DNA of 64,000 nucleotides from Acidovorax carolinensis (GTDB lineage: Bacteria; Pseudomonadota; Gammaproteobacteria; Burkholderiales; Burkholderiaceae_C). The stretch is taken from positions 3,341,001-3,405,000 of the forward strand of contig NZ_CP021361.1 of the NCBI RefSeq assembly GCF_002157145.1, in the 5' to 3' direction. Made by a program: the position numbers and the translations under genes. Under the pieces are notes generated by a model. That model had not been told where the DNA came from. It worked only from the letters and a program-made list of their open reading frames with translations, and did no database searches. Positions 1 through 8,110 of the stretch are shown here, piece after piece. How positions within the stretch are numbered: position 1 is the stretch's first letter; each line of letters starts with the position of its first letter.

Positions 1-248
1 GGCCAGCCCAGCGCCAGCACCAGCTCGCGCGGCAGGCCAAAGGGCAGATCAAAGCCGCCCACCCAGGCACGCGGCACGGCCAGCCAGCGCGCGAAGCCGT
101 CGAGCGTTTCAAAGGTTTCCAGGCCCAGCAGTTGCACCCGCGCCGCCACGCGCTGCCCCAGCGCCAGCACGATGGGCTTGCGCCGGCTGGGACTGCTGGA
201 GAAATCGCAGCCCAGCAGCAACGGGGATATGGCCGGATCGGTCGTCAT
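1..248 (-). CDS. DUF429 family protein (partial, C-terminus outside window)
   Basis: The 82 visible residues start at an ATG and run off the left edge. The N-terminus reads PLLLGCDFSSSPSRRKPIVL and is followed by WVGGFDLPFGLPRELV. This pattern of an acidic strand end and a later GxFDxPFG is typical of DUF429 proteins, a predicted RNase H-like fold of unknown function. It lies downstream of the BLUF gene on the same strand but is separated from it by a terminator-like hairpin, so it is probably transcribed separately. Only the first third can be seen, and the assignment rests on this N-terminal motif. Confidence 0.6.
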   Translation of the reverse strand, partial: MTTDPAISPLLLGCDFSSSPSRRKPIVLALGQRVAARVQLLGLETFETLDGFARWLAVPRAWVGGFDLPFGLPRELVLALGW

Positions 249-282
249 GGGCTGCGGTCACCAATCAGGGAAGCTGGAATGC

Positions 283-313
283 AAAAAGCCGCAGCGCCCT
301 GGCGGCTGCGGCT
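283..313 (-). terminator. Rho-independent terminator after the folE-BLUF unit
   Basis: On the minus strand a GC-rich stem (AGCCGCAGC pairing with GCTGCGGCT around a 9-nt loop) is followed directly by TTTTT. It lies downstream of the BLUF gene and of the long palindrome, and just upstream of the DUF429 start. Confidence 0.75.
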
Positions 314-339
314 ATCAGACGGAAGAGGCTACAACATCA

Positions 340-470
340 CCTAAAAGTGGGAGTGATTGGCGTAGCGAGCCGGCCTAGCCGAGGTCGATGCGCGCAGCCG
401 TACTCCCGTACGGCGAGCACAGCAGGCCTCGGATCGGCCGGCGCAGTAGCCAAGCGCCCCACTTTTCAGG
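340..470. repeat. 131-bp nested inverted repeat (long hairpin element)
   Basis: Almost the whole stretch folds on itself. The outer arms are CCTAAAAGTGGG (340-351) and CCCACTTTTCAGG (458-470). Inside them are TTGGC (357-361) with GCCAA (449-453), GCCGGCC (369-375) with GGCCGGC (436-442), CCGAGG (379-384) with CCTCGG (427-432), and an apical GCCGTAC-TCCC-GTACGGC hairpin (397-414). The stop codon of the BLUF gene (466-468) lies in the right arm. It is not coding on either strand as far as I can judge. It could be a miniature inverted-repeat element or a structured RNA at the 3' end of the folE-BLUF transcript. Confidence 0.7.
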
Positions 471-888
471 CGCGGCCGATGATGGAGGCTGTGGCCATCA
501 GTTCTTCGAGCAGCGCAAACGACACCTTGCCCGACACCGCGTACGGATCGAGCTCGGGTTTTTCAGAATACTTGAGCAGGATGGAATGGTTGATCTTGGA
601 CAGGTTCACCTGCCCCATGGTCCAGCCGCCAAAGCGCCGCTCGGAGATCTCTTCGTAGTGCAGCAGCTCCACGTTCTGGTGGCGCGGGTCGCGCTGGATA
701 TGGCCATACAGGTCGTTGACCGGGGAGCGCCCGCCCTCGATGGCCTGCAGGAAGACCCCGCCGCCATAGCAAAGAATGCCCGTGATGCCGCTGCCCGGGT
801 TGTGCTGGCGCGACTGGGTGAGGATGGCTTCGATGGCGGCAGGCGAAGTGTCCACCGCGCGGCTGGCATAAAGCAGGCGTACCAACAT
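466..888 (-). CDS. BLUF-domain blue-light sensor protein
   Basis: This 140-residue protein consists mainly of one BLUF domain, which binds FAD and senses blue light. Visible hallmarks are the N-terminal LLYASRA with the flavin-contacting Tyr, the NPGSGITGILCY segment with the conserved Asn, and FLQAIEG with the conserved Gln. A C-terminal extension of about 45 residues follows. There is no attached output domain, so it is a short BLUF protein that presumably acts through a partner. The ATG lies 2 nt beyond the folE stop and the Shine-Dalgarno AAGGAA sits in the end of folE, so the two genes are very likely co-translated. The start was chosen for that SD and for the family N-terminus. Confidence 0.88.
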   Translation of the reverse strand: MLVRLLYASRAVDTSPAAIEAILTQSRQHNPGSGITGILCYGGGVFLQAIEGGRSPVNDLYGHIQRDPRHQNVELLHYEEISERRFGGWTMGQVNLSKINHSILLKYSEKPELDPYAVSGKVSFALLEELMATASIIGRA

Positions 889-890
889 GG

Positions 891-1616
891 TCAGTTCCTT
901 CCTGGAATGAGCGAGAGGAATTCGCGGCGCAGGGCGCTGTCCTTGAGGAACACGCCGCGCATCACGGAGTTGATCATCTTGCTGTCCATGTCGCGCACGC
1001 CGCGCCAGGACATGCAAAAGTGGCTGGCTTCCATCACGATGGCCAGGCCGTCGGGCTGGGTTTTTTCCATGATCAGGTCGGCCAGTTGCACCACGGCCTC
1101 TTCCTGGATCTGCGGGCGGCCCATGATCCAGTCCACGATGCGGGCGTATTTGGACAGGCCGATCACGTTGGTGTGCTCGTTGGGCATGATGCCGATCCAT
1201 ATTTTTCCCAGCACGGGGCAGAAATGGTGGCTGCAGGCACTGCGCACCGTGAGCGGGCCCACGATCATCAGCTCGTTGAGGTGCTCGGCGTTGGGAAACT
1301 CGGTGATCGGGGGCGCCTGCACATAGCGGCCCTTGAACACCTCGTTGAGGTACATCTTGGCCACGCGGCGCGCGGTGTTGTGGGTGTTGTGGTCGTCCCG
1401 GGTGTTGATCACCAGGCTGTCGAGCACGCCCTGCATCTTGACCTCGACCTCGTCGAGCAGCTGCTCCAACTCGCCGGGTTCAATGAAGTCGGCAATGTTG
1501 TCATTGGCGTTGAAGCGCTTGCGCGCGGCGGCGATGCGCTCGCGGATCTTCACGGAAACGGGCGTACCTTCATCCGGCGGAATGGGCGTCATATCGGCGA
1601 CTGGTTGACTGGACAT
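891..1616 (-). CDS. folE: GTP cyclohydrolase I
   Basis: FolE converts GTP to dihydroneopterin triphosphate, the first step of tetrahydrofolate synthesis. The 241-residue product has the family core: SACSHHFCPVLGKIWIGI carries the zinc-binding Cys and His, and SHFCMSWRGVRD carries the second zinc Cys and the substrate-binding segment. The first 25 residues are a variable extension. The ATG is preceded by TAGGATGCAGCT, in which AGGA is a good SD. The BLUF gene follows after 2 nt. NudB, the next enzyme of the folate pathway, is encoded about 2 kb upstream at 3705-4202. Confidence 0.97.
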   Translation of the reverse strand: MSSQPVADMTPIPPDEGTPVSVKIRERIAAARKRFNANDNIADFIEPGELEQLLDEVEVKMQGVLDSLVINTRDDHNTHNTARRVAKMYLNEVFKGRYVQAPPITEFPNAEHLNELMIVGPLTVRSACSHHFCPVLGKIWIGIMPNEHTNVIGLSKYARIVDWIMGRPQIQEEAVVQLADLIMEKTQPDGLAIVMEASHFCMSWRGVRDMDSKMINSVMRGVFLKDSALRREFLSLIPGRN

Positions 1617-1658
1617 AGCTGCATCCTACCAGCGAAAGCCTGCCTGCAATTTTCAAGG

Positions 1659-1713
1659 GTTTTAGGGCACAAGCGCTTATGGAGCAAGCGCTATTAGCTA
1701 TATATTCAATAGC
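1659..1713 (+). repeat. 55-bp double-hairpin repeat, copy 1
   Basis: The box GTTTTAGGG (1659-1667) is followed by the 41-bp core at 1673-1713. GCGCTT (1673) pairs with AAGCGC (1686), and GCTAT (1697) pairs with ATAGC (1709). It lies between the start of folE and the end of clsB, both on the minus strand, so it forms part of the folE upstream region. Confidence 0.9.
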
Positions 1714-1733
1714 AAACCGACATACTCATGCGC

Positions 1734-2951
1734 TCAGTACCGGTTTCCCGTGACCCACAAGGCCAGGCGCATCAGGCCAAAGGCCACGCGATCGAGCACG
1801 CGCTGGCGCAGCGGGCGGCCGGCATAGCGGGCCGGGTCCATGCGCCGCCCGGCATGCTGCATGGCGTGCACGAGGCGCTGGCGCAGATCAATGGCAAAGG
1901 CGGCATCTTCGACCACCACATTGGCCTCGCGCGCCAGCAGCAGGCTTAACGGGTCGAGGTTGGACGAACCCACCGTGGCCCAGGGCTTTTCGCCGTGCGC
2001 ATCGATCACGGCCACCTTGGCGTGCAAAAAGCTGGGCTCGTATTCGTGGATCTCCACGCCAGCGGCCAGCAGCGCGCCATACACCGGCCGCGCCGCGTGG
2101 TACTGCATGAAATACTCGTAGCGCCCCTGCAGCAAAAGCTGCACGCGCACGCCCCGGTTTGCCGCCAGTATCAGCGCGCGGCGCAGCTTGCCGCCAGGCA
2201 TGAAATACGCGTTGGCGATGATGATGTCGTGGCGCGCTGCGCCAATGGCGCGCCGATAGGCCTTTTCGATGCGGCTGCGGTTGCGCACGTTGTCGCGCAG
2301 CACCAGCGCAGCCCGCATGCCGCGCGCGTCGCGGTCCTGCTGCCGGGCATGCCGGGCGGCGCTGGCCGCGCGCAGGTCGCGCACGGCTTGCGGCAAGCGG
2401 TGCAGGCGCACGTCGCGCACCGCCTGCATGCGCCACCACAAAAGCTCCATGGTCTGGCTGGCCTGCGCCGCCAGCGAGCCGGTCGCCTGCACGGCAAAAT
2501 CAAACCGCGGCGCATCGAGCTCGCCGTAGTTGGGGTCGTAGTGATCGTCCAGCACATTGATGCCACCACAGAACACCAGCAGGCCATCGACCACACACAG
2601 CTTGCGGTGCAGGCGGCGCCAGCGGTGGGGCAGCAGCAGCCCCAGCGGCCCCAGCGGCGAATACACCCGAACCTGCACCCCCGCCGCCTTCATGCGCTGC
2701 TGCCAGGTCTTGGGCAGCGGCCCGGTGCCCACGCCATCCACCACCAGATGGGTGCGCACGCCACGCTGTGCGGCGCGAATGAGCGCCTCGGCCACCTGCG
2801 CCCCGGATCCGGTGAAATCGAAGATATAGGTCTCGAACTGGATGTCGGAGATCGCCGCATCCATCGCCTCCGTCATGGCGGGAAACAGCTCCTGCGCGCC
2901 CTGCAGCAGGCGCACGCGGTGGTCTTTGGCGAAATCGGCCACCCGTTTCAT
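1734..2951 (-). CDS. clsB: Cardiolipin synthase, ClsB type (phospholipase D family)
   Basis: A membrane-associated phosphatidyltransferase making cardiolipin. The protein has about 405 residues and two HKD phospholipase D motifs: HRKLCVVDGLLVFCGGIN in the first half and HAKVAVIDAHGEKPWATVGSSN in the second, both with H-x-K-x4-D. It lacks the N-terminal transmembrane hairpin of ClsA, which together with the ybhP neighbour points to ClsB. I place the start at the ATG MKRVADFAKDH, 7 nt after the ybhP stop. A TTG nine codons earlier would overlap ybhP. No strong SD marks either one. Confidence 0.88.
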   Translation of the reverse strand: MKRVADFAKDHRVRLLQGAQELFPAMTEAMDAAISDIQFETYIFDFTGSGAQVAEALIRAAQRGVRTHLVVDGVGTGPLPKTWQQRMKAAGVQVRVYSPLGPLGLLLPHRWRRLHRKLCVVDGLLVFCGGINVLDDHYDPNYGELDAPRFDFAVQATGSLAAQASQTMELLWWRMQAVRDVRLHRLPQAVRDLRAASAARHARQQDRDARGMRAALVLRDNVRNRSRIEKAYRRAIGAARHDIIIANAYFMPGGKLRRALILAANRGVRVQLLLQGRYEYFMQYHAARPVYGALLAAGVEIHEYEPSFLHAKVAVIDAHGEKPWATVGSSNLDPLSLLLAREANVVVEDAAFAIDLRQRLVHAMQHAGRRMDPARYAGRPLRQRVLDRVAFGLMRLALWVTGNRY

Positions 2952-2958
2952 TGGCAGG

Positions 2959-3708
2959 TCAAAGCCTGAACTCGGCAATCAGCGGCAAATGGTCGGACAT
3001 GCGCCACCAGATGCGGCCCCGCGGCACATGCAGCCCGAGCGGCTCCAGCCCGCGCACATAGACATGATCGAGCTGCACCAGCGGCAGCCGGGCGGGGTAG
3101 GTGAAGGCGCGCGGCGCATCAAACTCATACAGGCCGAAGCCCGAGAGCATGCGCTTGATCTGCGCCCCCCAGTCGTTGAAATCACCGGCCACCACCACCG
3201 GCGACCCTGGTGGCACCTCGCGCTCGATGAACTGCTGCAGGCGCTCGACCTGCCGCACCCGGCTGCCGGGAATCAGCCCCAGGTGCACCACGATCACATG
3301 CACGCGGCGGCCATGCGCGTCCACCTCGACGTGCAGCAGGCCGCGCTGCTCGAAGCGGTGGTCGGAAATGTCCTCATGCTGGTGCCCGATCACCGGCCAG
3401 CGCGACAGCAGCGCGTTGCCGTGCTCTCCATGTTTGGTGAAGGCGTTGGTGCGGTACACCGCCTCATAGCCCTCGGGCGCCAGGTACTCGGCCTGCGGCA
3501 CATCGGGCCAGCGCTGGAAATAGGCGGCTTCACGGCGGTGCAGCTTGCGCACCTCCTGCAGGCAGACGATGTCCGCATCGAGCTGCTCCACAGCCAGCCC
3601 CAGGTTGTGGATCTCGAGCCGGCGCGCCGGGCCCAGGCCCTGAACACCCTTGTGGATGTTGTAGGTCGCGATACGCAGAATGTCGGAAGCGGTGTGGGAT
3701 GGGGTCAT
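2959..3708 (-). CDS. ybhP: Endonuclease/exonuclease/phosphatase family protein (YbhP-like)
   Basis: A 249-residue metal-dependent phosphoesterase of the EEP superfamily. Visible motifs are LRIATYNIHKG, DIVCLQEV with the metal-binding Glu, VVAGDFNDW with the catalytic Asp and Asn, and the terminal MSDHLPLIAEF with the SDH signature. In many proteobacteria ybhP sits next to clsB, as here, but its substrate is unknown. The start codon overlaps the nudB stop as ATGA, indicating translational coupling. The reading frame stays open further upstream, but the domain begins right after this ATG. Confidence 0.85.
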   Translation of the reverse strand: MTPSHTASDILRIATYNIHKGVQGLGPARRLEIHNLGLAVEQLDADIVCLQEVRKLHRREAAYFQRWPDVPQAEYLAPEGYEAVYRTNAFTKHGEHGNALLSRWPVIGHQHEDISDHRFEQRGLLHVEVDAHGRRVHVIVVHLGLIPGSRVRQVERLQQFIEREVPPGSPVVVAGDFNDWGAQIKRMLSGFGLYEFDAPRAFTYPARLPLVQLDHVYVRGLEPLGLHVPRGRIWWRMSDHLPLIAEFRL

Positions 3709-4202
3709 GAGGAGACAAATTGTGGCAGCAACAGGATGGCCTCGGCATTGGAGGGCGAGAAGCAGCGGTCGGCTGCCTCGCGCCAGGGCCACCAGGCCCA
3801 TGCCGCGTGCTCCCGCGGGCTCAGCACCACCGGCACCGCGGCGGGCACCTGCAGGCCAAACAGGCGCTCGGTGTTGCGCCGCACGCCAGGTGCGTAGCGG
3901 TGCAGCCACTCTGGGTAGATGTCGTACCGGTTTTCCAGACCCCAGTCGCGCAGCATGCACCCCGGCGCATCCGCTCGCAGGCCGGTTTCCTCCAGGACCT
4001 CGCGCACGGCCGTTTCATGCCAGTTTTCCTGCGCGCTGTCCTTGCTGCCGGTGACCGATTGCCAGAACGCCTGGCCATCGGGGGCATCGACCGTGCGGCG
4101 GATCAGCAGCACCTGCAGCGCGGGCGTGTGGATCACCACCAGCACCGACTGCGGGATCTTGAACGCCTGGGGTGCCATCGCCCCGCCCTGCACCAGCGCC
4201 AT
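3705..4202 (-). CDS. nudB: Dihydroneopterin triphosphate diphosphatase (Nudix)
   Basis: NudB removes pyrophosphate from dihydroneopterin triphosphate, the step after FolE in folate synthesis. The 165-residue protein carries the Nudix helix, ending in HETAVREVLEETGL with the catalytic REVLEE. The spacing from the leading Gly is one residue longer than in the textbook Nudix box. The ATG used lies 3 nt beyond the mrr stop and has GAAGAG as a possible SD. A second ATG eight codons in (MAPQAF) is also possible. Overlap with ybhP suggests one transcript nudB-ybhP-clsB. Confidence 0.88.
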   Translation of the reverse strand: MALVQGGAMAPQAFKIPQSVLVVIHTPALQVLLIRRTVDAPDGQAFWQSVTGSKDSAQENWHETAVREVLEETGLRADAPGCMLRDWGLENRYDIYPEWLHRYAPGVRRNTERLFGLQVPAAVPVVLSPREHAAWAWWPWREAADRCFSPSNAEAILLLPQFVSS

Positions 4203-4205
4203 GAA

Positions 4206-5144
4206 TCACTCTTCGCTGAAAAAGTCGGAGTCGATGCGTTTGAGTTCGTAGGACTTCCACGTCGACACTCCCACGCCGTGCTCAATCATGAGCTGGGCCA
4301 ACAACTCACCATCAATCAAGATCACCCGGACATGCAATGCCTTTACGTAGTCGCGCGCATCCGCGCTGAATCTTGACGTCGTGATGAACACACCGCGGTT
4401 GGCTTGACGTCCGGCAAGCGCGCCCACAAATTGTTGAATCTCGGGCCGCCCCACTGTCTGATCGGCCCACCGCTTGGCCTGCACATACACAATGTCCAAC
4501 CCCAACTTGTCCTGATTGATGAACCCGTCTACGCCGCCATCGCCGCCGCGCTGCAATGCCAGCCCCATGCCCCCGGTTCCCCCATAACCCATAGCAAGCA
4601 GCAATTGAACGACAAGTCGTTCGAAGAACTGCCATGAGTTGGTTTTGACAACTTCCAGAATCTCCGCCGCCAGGACGGAGTTGACCTCCTTGCGCAAGCG
4701 CTCGAACTGGTCTTCCGGTGGTTCCTGCGCAACGGAAGCGTCATCTGCGTCGCTCCCCGGCGGCATTGCAGTTTCAGGCGAATTCAGTTGCTGCCGTTTC
4801 CAGGCACGGTAGCCCTCGCGGGCAGCCAAAAAATAGCCCAGCTCTCCATGCGAGAGCGCCTGTACACCCGAAGAAGTAATCTGCCAGATGCCTTTCGTCT
4901 TGAGCAGGTATCCCGCCTTTACCGCATCCACCGAAAAGAAATGCACGTAGGTTCGCCAGCGGGCCAAACCATTGCTTTCGATGACTTCCTGAGCCCAGTC
5001 GTCCAACGTCAGTTTCTGCGGAATGGCATCGAAAATGTCAGCCGCTTTCATCTGGCCGCCACCATCTCGCAATATGGTCATCGCAGCAAAAATCACTTTG
5101 CTCGCCAGCGCGTTGGACTTCGACAGAGGCTTGTTCACACACAT
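4206..5144 (-). CDS. mrr: Mrr-like restriction endonuclease
   Basis: Predicted type IV restriction enzyme of about 312 residues, a family that cuts modified foreign DNA. The N-terminal 90 or so residues look like the Mrr winged-helix domain (VIFAAMTILRDGGG ... KGIWQITSSG). The C-terminal half has the PD-(D/E)xK nuclease core: FERLVVQLLLAMGY, GGDGGVDGFI with the metal Asp, and IVYVQAKRW with the QxK motif. The SD GGAGAG touches the ATG directly, while a GTG two codons later is ideally spaced, so translation may begin at 5138. It is visibly richer in A+T than its neighbours and separates nudB from aspS, which suggests acquisition. No methyltransferase partner is present. Confidence 0.85.
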   Translation of the reverse strand: MCVNKPLSKSNALASKVIFAAMTILRDGGGQMKAADIFDAIPQKLTLDDWAQEVIESNGLARWRTYVHFFSVDAVKAGYLLKTKGIWQITSSGVQALSHGELGYFLAAREGYRAWKRQQLNSPETAMPPGSDADDASVAQEPPEDQFERLRKEVNSVLAAEILEVVKTNSWQFFERLVVQLLLAMGYGGTGGMGLALQRGGDGGVDGFINQDKLGLDIVYVQAKRWADQTVGRPEIQQFVGALAGRQANRGVFITTSRFSADARDYVKALHVRVILIDGELLAQLMIEHGVGVSTWKSYELKRIDSDFFSEE

Positions 5145-5153
5145 CTCTCCAAT

Positions 5154-5177
5154 AAAAAAGGCGCCCGCAGGCGCCTC
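5154..5177 (-). terminator. Terminator between aspS and mrr
   Basis: On the minus strand AGGCGCC-TGCG-GGCGCCT is followed by TTTTTTATT. It ends the aspS transcript. Its T-run lies only about 10 nt upstream of the mrr start, so mrr translation from read-through RNA would begin right at the hairpin base. Confidence 0.85.
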
Positions 5178-5203
5178 TGATTCTGCCCGAAGGCCTGGTG
5201 CGA

Positions 5204-7017
5204 TCAGTCTGCCTTCACCGCATCCGGATTGCGCAAGCGGATGTGCAACTCGCGCAACTGCTTTTCGTCCACGATGGACGGCGCCTGGGTCAGCAGGCAC
5301 TGGGCGCGCTGGGTCTTGGGGAAGGCAATCACGTCGCGGATCGATTCGGCGCCGGTCATCAGCGTGACGATGCGATCCAGGCCAAACGCCAGGCCGCCGT
5401 GCGGGGGGGCGCCGTATTGCAGGGCGTCGAGCAGGAAGCCAAACTTCTGCTGTGCCTCTTCGGGCGTGATCTTGAGCGCGTCGAACACTTTTTGCTGAAC
5501 GTCGGCGCGGTGGATACGCACCGAGCCGCCGCCCATCTCCCAGCCGTTCAGGACCATGTCGTAACCCTTGGAGATACACTTCTCGGGGGCGGTGACCATG
5601 TAGTCCTCGTGGCCGTCCTTGGGCGCGGTGAAGGGGTGGTGCACGGCCACCCAGCGGTCGTTTTCTTCGTCGTGCTCGAACATCGGGAAGTCCACCACCC
5701 ACAGCGGTGCCCAGCGGTCCTCGAACAGGCCGTTCTTCTTGCCAAACTCGCTGTGACCGATCTTGATGCGCAGCGCGCCAATGGCGTCGTTGACGATCTT
5801 TTCCTTGTCGGCGCCGAAGAACAGCAGGTCACCGTCCTGGGCGCCGGTGCGCTTGAGAACTTCAGCCAAGGCCACGTCGTGAATGTTTTTCACGATGGGC
5901 GATTGCAGGCCCTCGCGCCCCTTGGCCAGCTCGTTGACGCGAATGTAGGCCAGCCCCTTGGCACCGTAGATCTTGACGAACTCGGTGTAGGCGTCGATTT
6001 CGCCCCGGCTGATGCCACCGTTTTCCTTGGAGCCACCGGGCACGCGCAGGGCCACCACGCGGCCATTCTTCATGTTGGCCGCGCCCGAGAACACCTTGAA
6101 ATCCACGTCTTTCATCACGTCGGTGAGTTCGGTGAATTCGAGCTTCACGCGCAGGTCAGGCTTGTCCGAACCAAAGCGGTGGGCTGCATCCTGGTAGGTC
6201 ATGACGGGGAACTCGCCCAGGTCCACGCCCAGCGTGTTCTGGAACACCGTCTTGATCATGCCCTGGAACATGTCACGGATTTCCTGCTCGTCCATGAACG
6301 AGGTTTCGATATCGATCTGGGTGAATTCGGGCTGGCGGTCAGCGCGCAGGTCTTCGTCGCGGAAGCACTTGGTGATCTGGTAGTAGCGGTCAAAGCCCGC
6401 CACCATCAAGAGCTGCTTGAACAGCTGGGGCGATTGCGGCAGCGCAAAGAAATGGCCGTCGTGCACGCGGCTGGGCACGAGGTAGTCGCGCGCGCCTTCG
6501 GGCGTGCTCTTGGTGAGCATGGGGTTTCGATGTCGATGAACCCGTTGGCGTCGAGGAACTTGCGCACTTCCATCGACACGCGGTAGCGCAGCTTCAGGTT
6601 GTTCTGCATGTAGGGGCGGCGCAGATCCAGCACCCGGTGCGTGAGGCGCGTGGTTTCCGACAGGTTCTCTTCGTCGATCTGGAACGGGGGCGTGACCGAG
6701 GGGTTGAGCACGTTCAGCTCGTGGCACAGCACCTCGATCTTGCCGCTCTGGAGGTTGTCGTTGGTGGTGCCTTCGGGGCGCGCGCGCACCAGGCCCTTGA
6801 CCTGCACGCAGAACTCGTTGCGCACGCCTTCGGCGGTCTTGAACATCTCGGCGCGGTCGGGGTCGCAGACCACCTGCACCGAGCCTTCGCGGTCACGCAG
6901 GTCAATGAAGATCACGCCACCATGGTCGCGGCGGCGGTTCACCCAGCCCGACAGGGTGACGGTTTGGCCCAGCAGGGCTTCGGTCACAAGACCGCAATAG
7001 TGGGAACGCATGGCCAT
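5204..7017 (-). CDS. aspS: Aspartyl-tRNA synthetase (one-base frameshift in this sequence)
   Basis: Class II synthetase charging tRNA-Asp. The N-terminal OB-fold ([23 protein letters not shown]) and most of motif 2 and 3 regions ([30 protein letters not shown]) are intact but lie in two frames. The break is at 6521-6524. The minus strand reads GAAACCCCATGCTC where five C would give ...[14 protein letters not shown]. Restoring one base gives 604 residues, within the normal range. The gene is essential, so a sequencing error in the homopolymer is the likely cause. The start at 7017 has GGAAG 7 nt upstream; a second ATG lies two codons on. The DUF502 gene lies directly upstream. Confidence 0.93.
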
Positions 7018-7057
7018 GGCAAAACTTCCGGCGCCGCTGTGGCGCATTAAAAGGGAT

Positions 7058-7684
7058 TCACTTGGAGGAGACAGGGGCAAGGGCGGGGTCGGAAGGGGCG
7101 ACCACACCCATCGAAATAATGTATTTGAGCGCTGCGTCCACGCTCATGTCGAGCTCGACGCAGTCGCTCTTGCGCACCATCACAAAATACCCGCCGGTGG
7201 GATTGGGGGTGGTGGGCACGTACACGCTGACAAACTCGTCGCGCAGATACGCTGCCACTTCGCCGTTGGGCGTGCCCGTGATGAAGGCCACGGTCCACAC
7301 CCCGTCGCGGGGCCACTGCACCAGCACGGCGGTGCGAAAGGCGTTGCCGCTTTCGGAAAACAGCGTGTCGGAGACCTGCTTGACGCTCGAATAGATGGAG
7401 CGCACCACCGGGATACGGCTGACCAGACTGTCGCCCAGTTGCACCAGCTTGCGCCCGGCAAAGTTGCTGGCCGTTGCACCCACCACCAGCAGGATCAGCA
7501 GGGTGAGCAGCACGCCAAAGCCGGGGATGTGAAAACCCAGCAGCTTGTCGGGCTGCCAGGCGCCTGGCAGGATCTGCAGGGTCTGGTCGAGCGTGCCCAC
7601 GATCCAGTTGAGCACCGCAATGGTGATCACCCCCGGAACAATCACCAGCAAGCCGGTGAACAACCATTTGCGCAAGGCGGACAT
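7058..7684 (-). CDS. DUF502 family membrane protein
   Basis: A 208-residue inner-membrane protein of unknown function. Two hydrophobic segments are evident near residues 7-30 ([19 protein letters not shown]) and 55-75 ([18 protein letters not shown]). A soluble C-terminal domain follows with the family features [14 protein letters not shown] and [17 protein letters not shown]. It lies 8 nt downstream of fmdB and upstream of aspS. fmdB-DUF502-aspS is a common betaproteobacterial order and probably one operon. Confidence 0.85.
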   Translation of the reverse strand: MSALRKWLFTGLLVIVPGVITIAVLNWIVGTLDQTLQILPGAWQPDKLLGFHIPGFGVLLTLLILLVVGATASNFAGRKLVQLGDSLVSRIPVVRSIYSSVKQVSDTLFSESGNAFRTAVLVQWPRDGVWTVAFITGTPNGEVAAYLRDEFVSVYVPTTPNPTGGYFVMVRKSDCVELDMSVDAALKYIISMGVVAPSDPALAPVSSK

Positions 7685-7692
7685 CGAAGGGC

Positions 7693-8040
7693 TCAGTCTG
7701 AAGAAATGGCGCTGGCGCCAGTGGTGGCGGGGGCTGCGCTGGCAGCCGCCTTCGTGGCCGCACCGCTATCTACTGAGGCAAGCGCGGAACTGTTGGCACC
7801 CGCTGCACCCGTGCCATCGCTCTTGCCCTCGGTGGCGGGGGCGGAGCTGCCGCCGTTGCCGCCACGAAAATCCGTCACATACCAGCCAGAGCCCTTGAGC
7901 TGAAACCCTGCGGCAGTCACCTGCTTGGTAAAGGCTTCGGCGCCGCAGGCGGGGCACACCGTGAGCTGAGGGTCGGAGATTTTTTGCAGCACATCCTTGG
8001 CATGGCCGCAGGAGCCGCATTTGTAGGCGTAAATAGGCAT
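7693..8040 (-). CDS. FmdB-family zinc ribbon protein
   Basis: A 115-residue protein starting MPIYAYKCGSCGH. It has two CxxC pairs, CGSC and CPAC, which form a small zinc ribbon in the first 45 residues. The remainder (from about residue 65) is a low-complexity Gly/Ala/Ser tail. FmdB proteins are named after a putative regulator, but their role is unsettled. The ATG lies about 35 nt downstream of a perfect TATAAT, with no clear SD between them. Confidence 0.85.
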   Translation of the reverse strand: MPIYAYKCGSCGHAKDVLQKISDPQLTVCPACGAEAFTKQVTAAGFQLKGSGWYVTDFRGGNGGSSAPATEGKSDGTGAAGANSSALASVDSGAATKAAASAAPATTGASAISSD

Positions 8041-8074
8041 GACGAGAGTGTTGGGGGAGAGTGCAAAGCCTTCA

Positions 8075-8080
8075 ATTATA
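8075..8080 (-). promoter_or_regulatory. -10 element for fmdB-DUF502-aspS
   Basis: The minus strand has a perfect TATAAT here, 35 nt upstream of the fmdB start. No convincing -35 hexamer is found at 16-18 bp spacing, so this is a half-supported promoter. Confidence 0.5.
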
Positions 8081-8110
8081 GGCGGCTGCACCTTATTCAA
8101 CACCCCGGAC

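Noticed and set aside
388..1326. Long open frames opposite folE and the BLUF gene
   Set aside because: They are shadows of GC-rich coding on the other strand, with no recognisable domain and Arg/Ala/Gly-rich translations. The same holds for long antisense frames elsewhere, such as 8039-9610, 14763-16334, 16341-18803 and 56803-59085.
6521..6524. Programmed ribosomal frameshifting in aspS
   Set aside because: There is no slippery heptamer with a downstream structure and aspS is not known to use frameshifting. The same one-base loss in G/C runs occurs in pilC and the TRAP permease.
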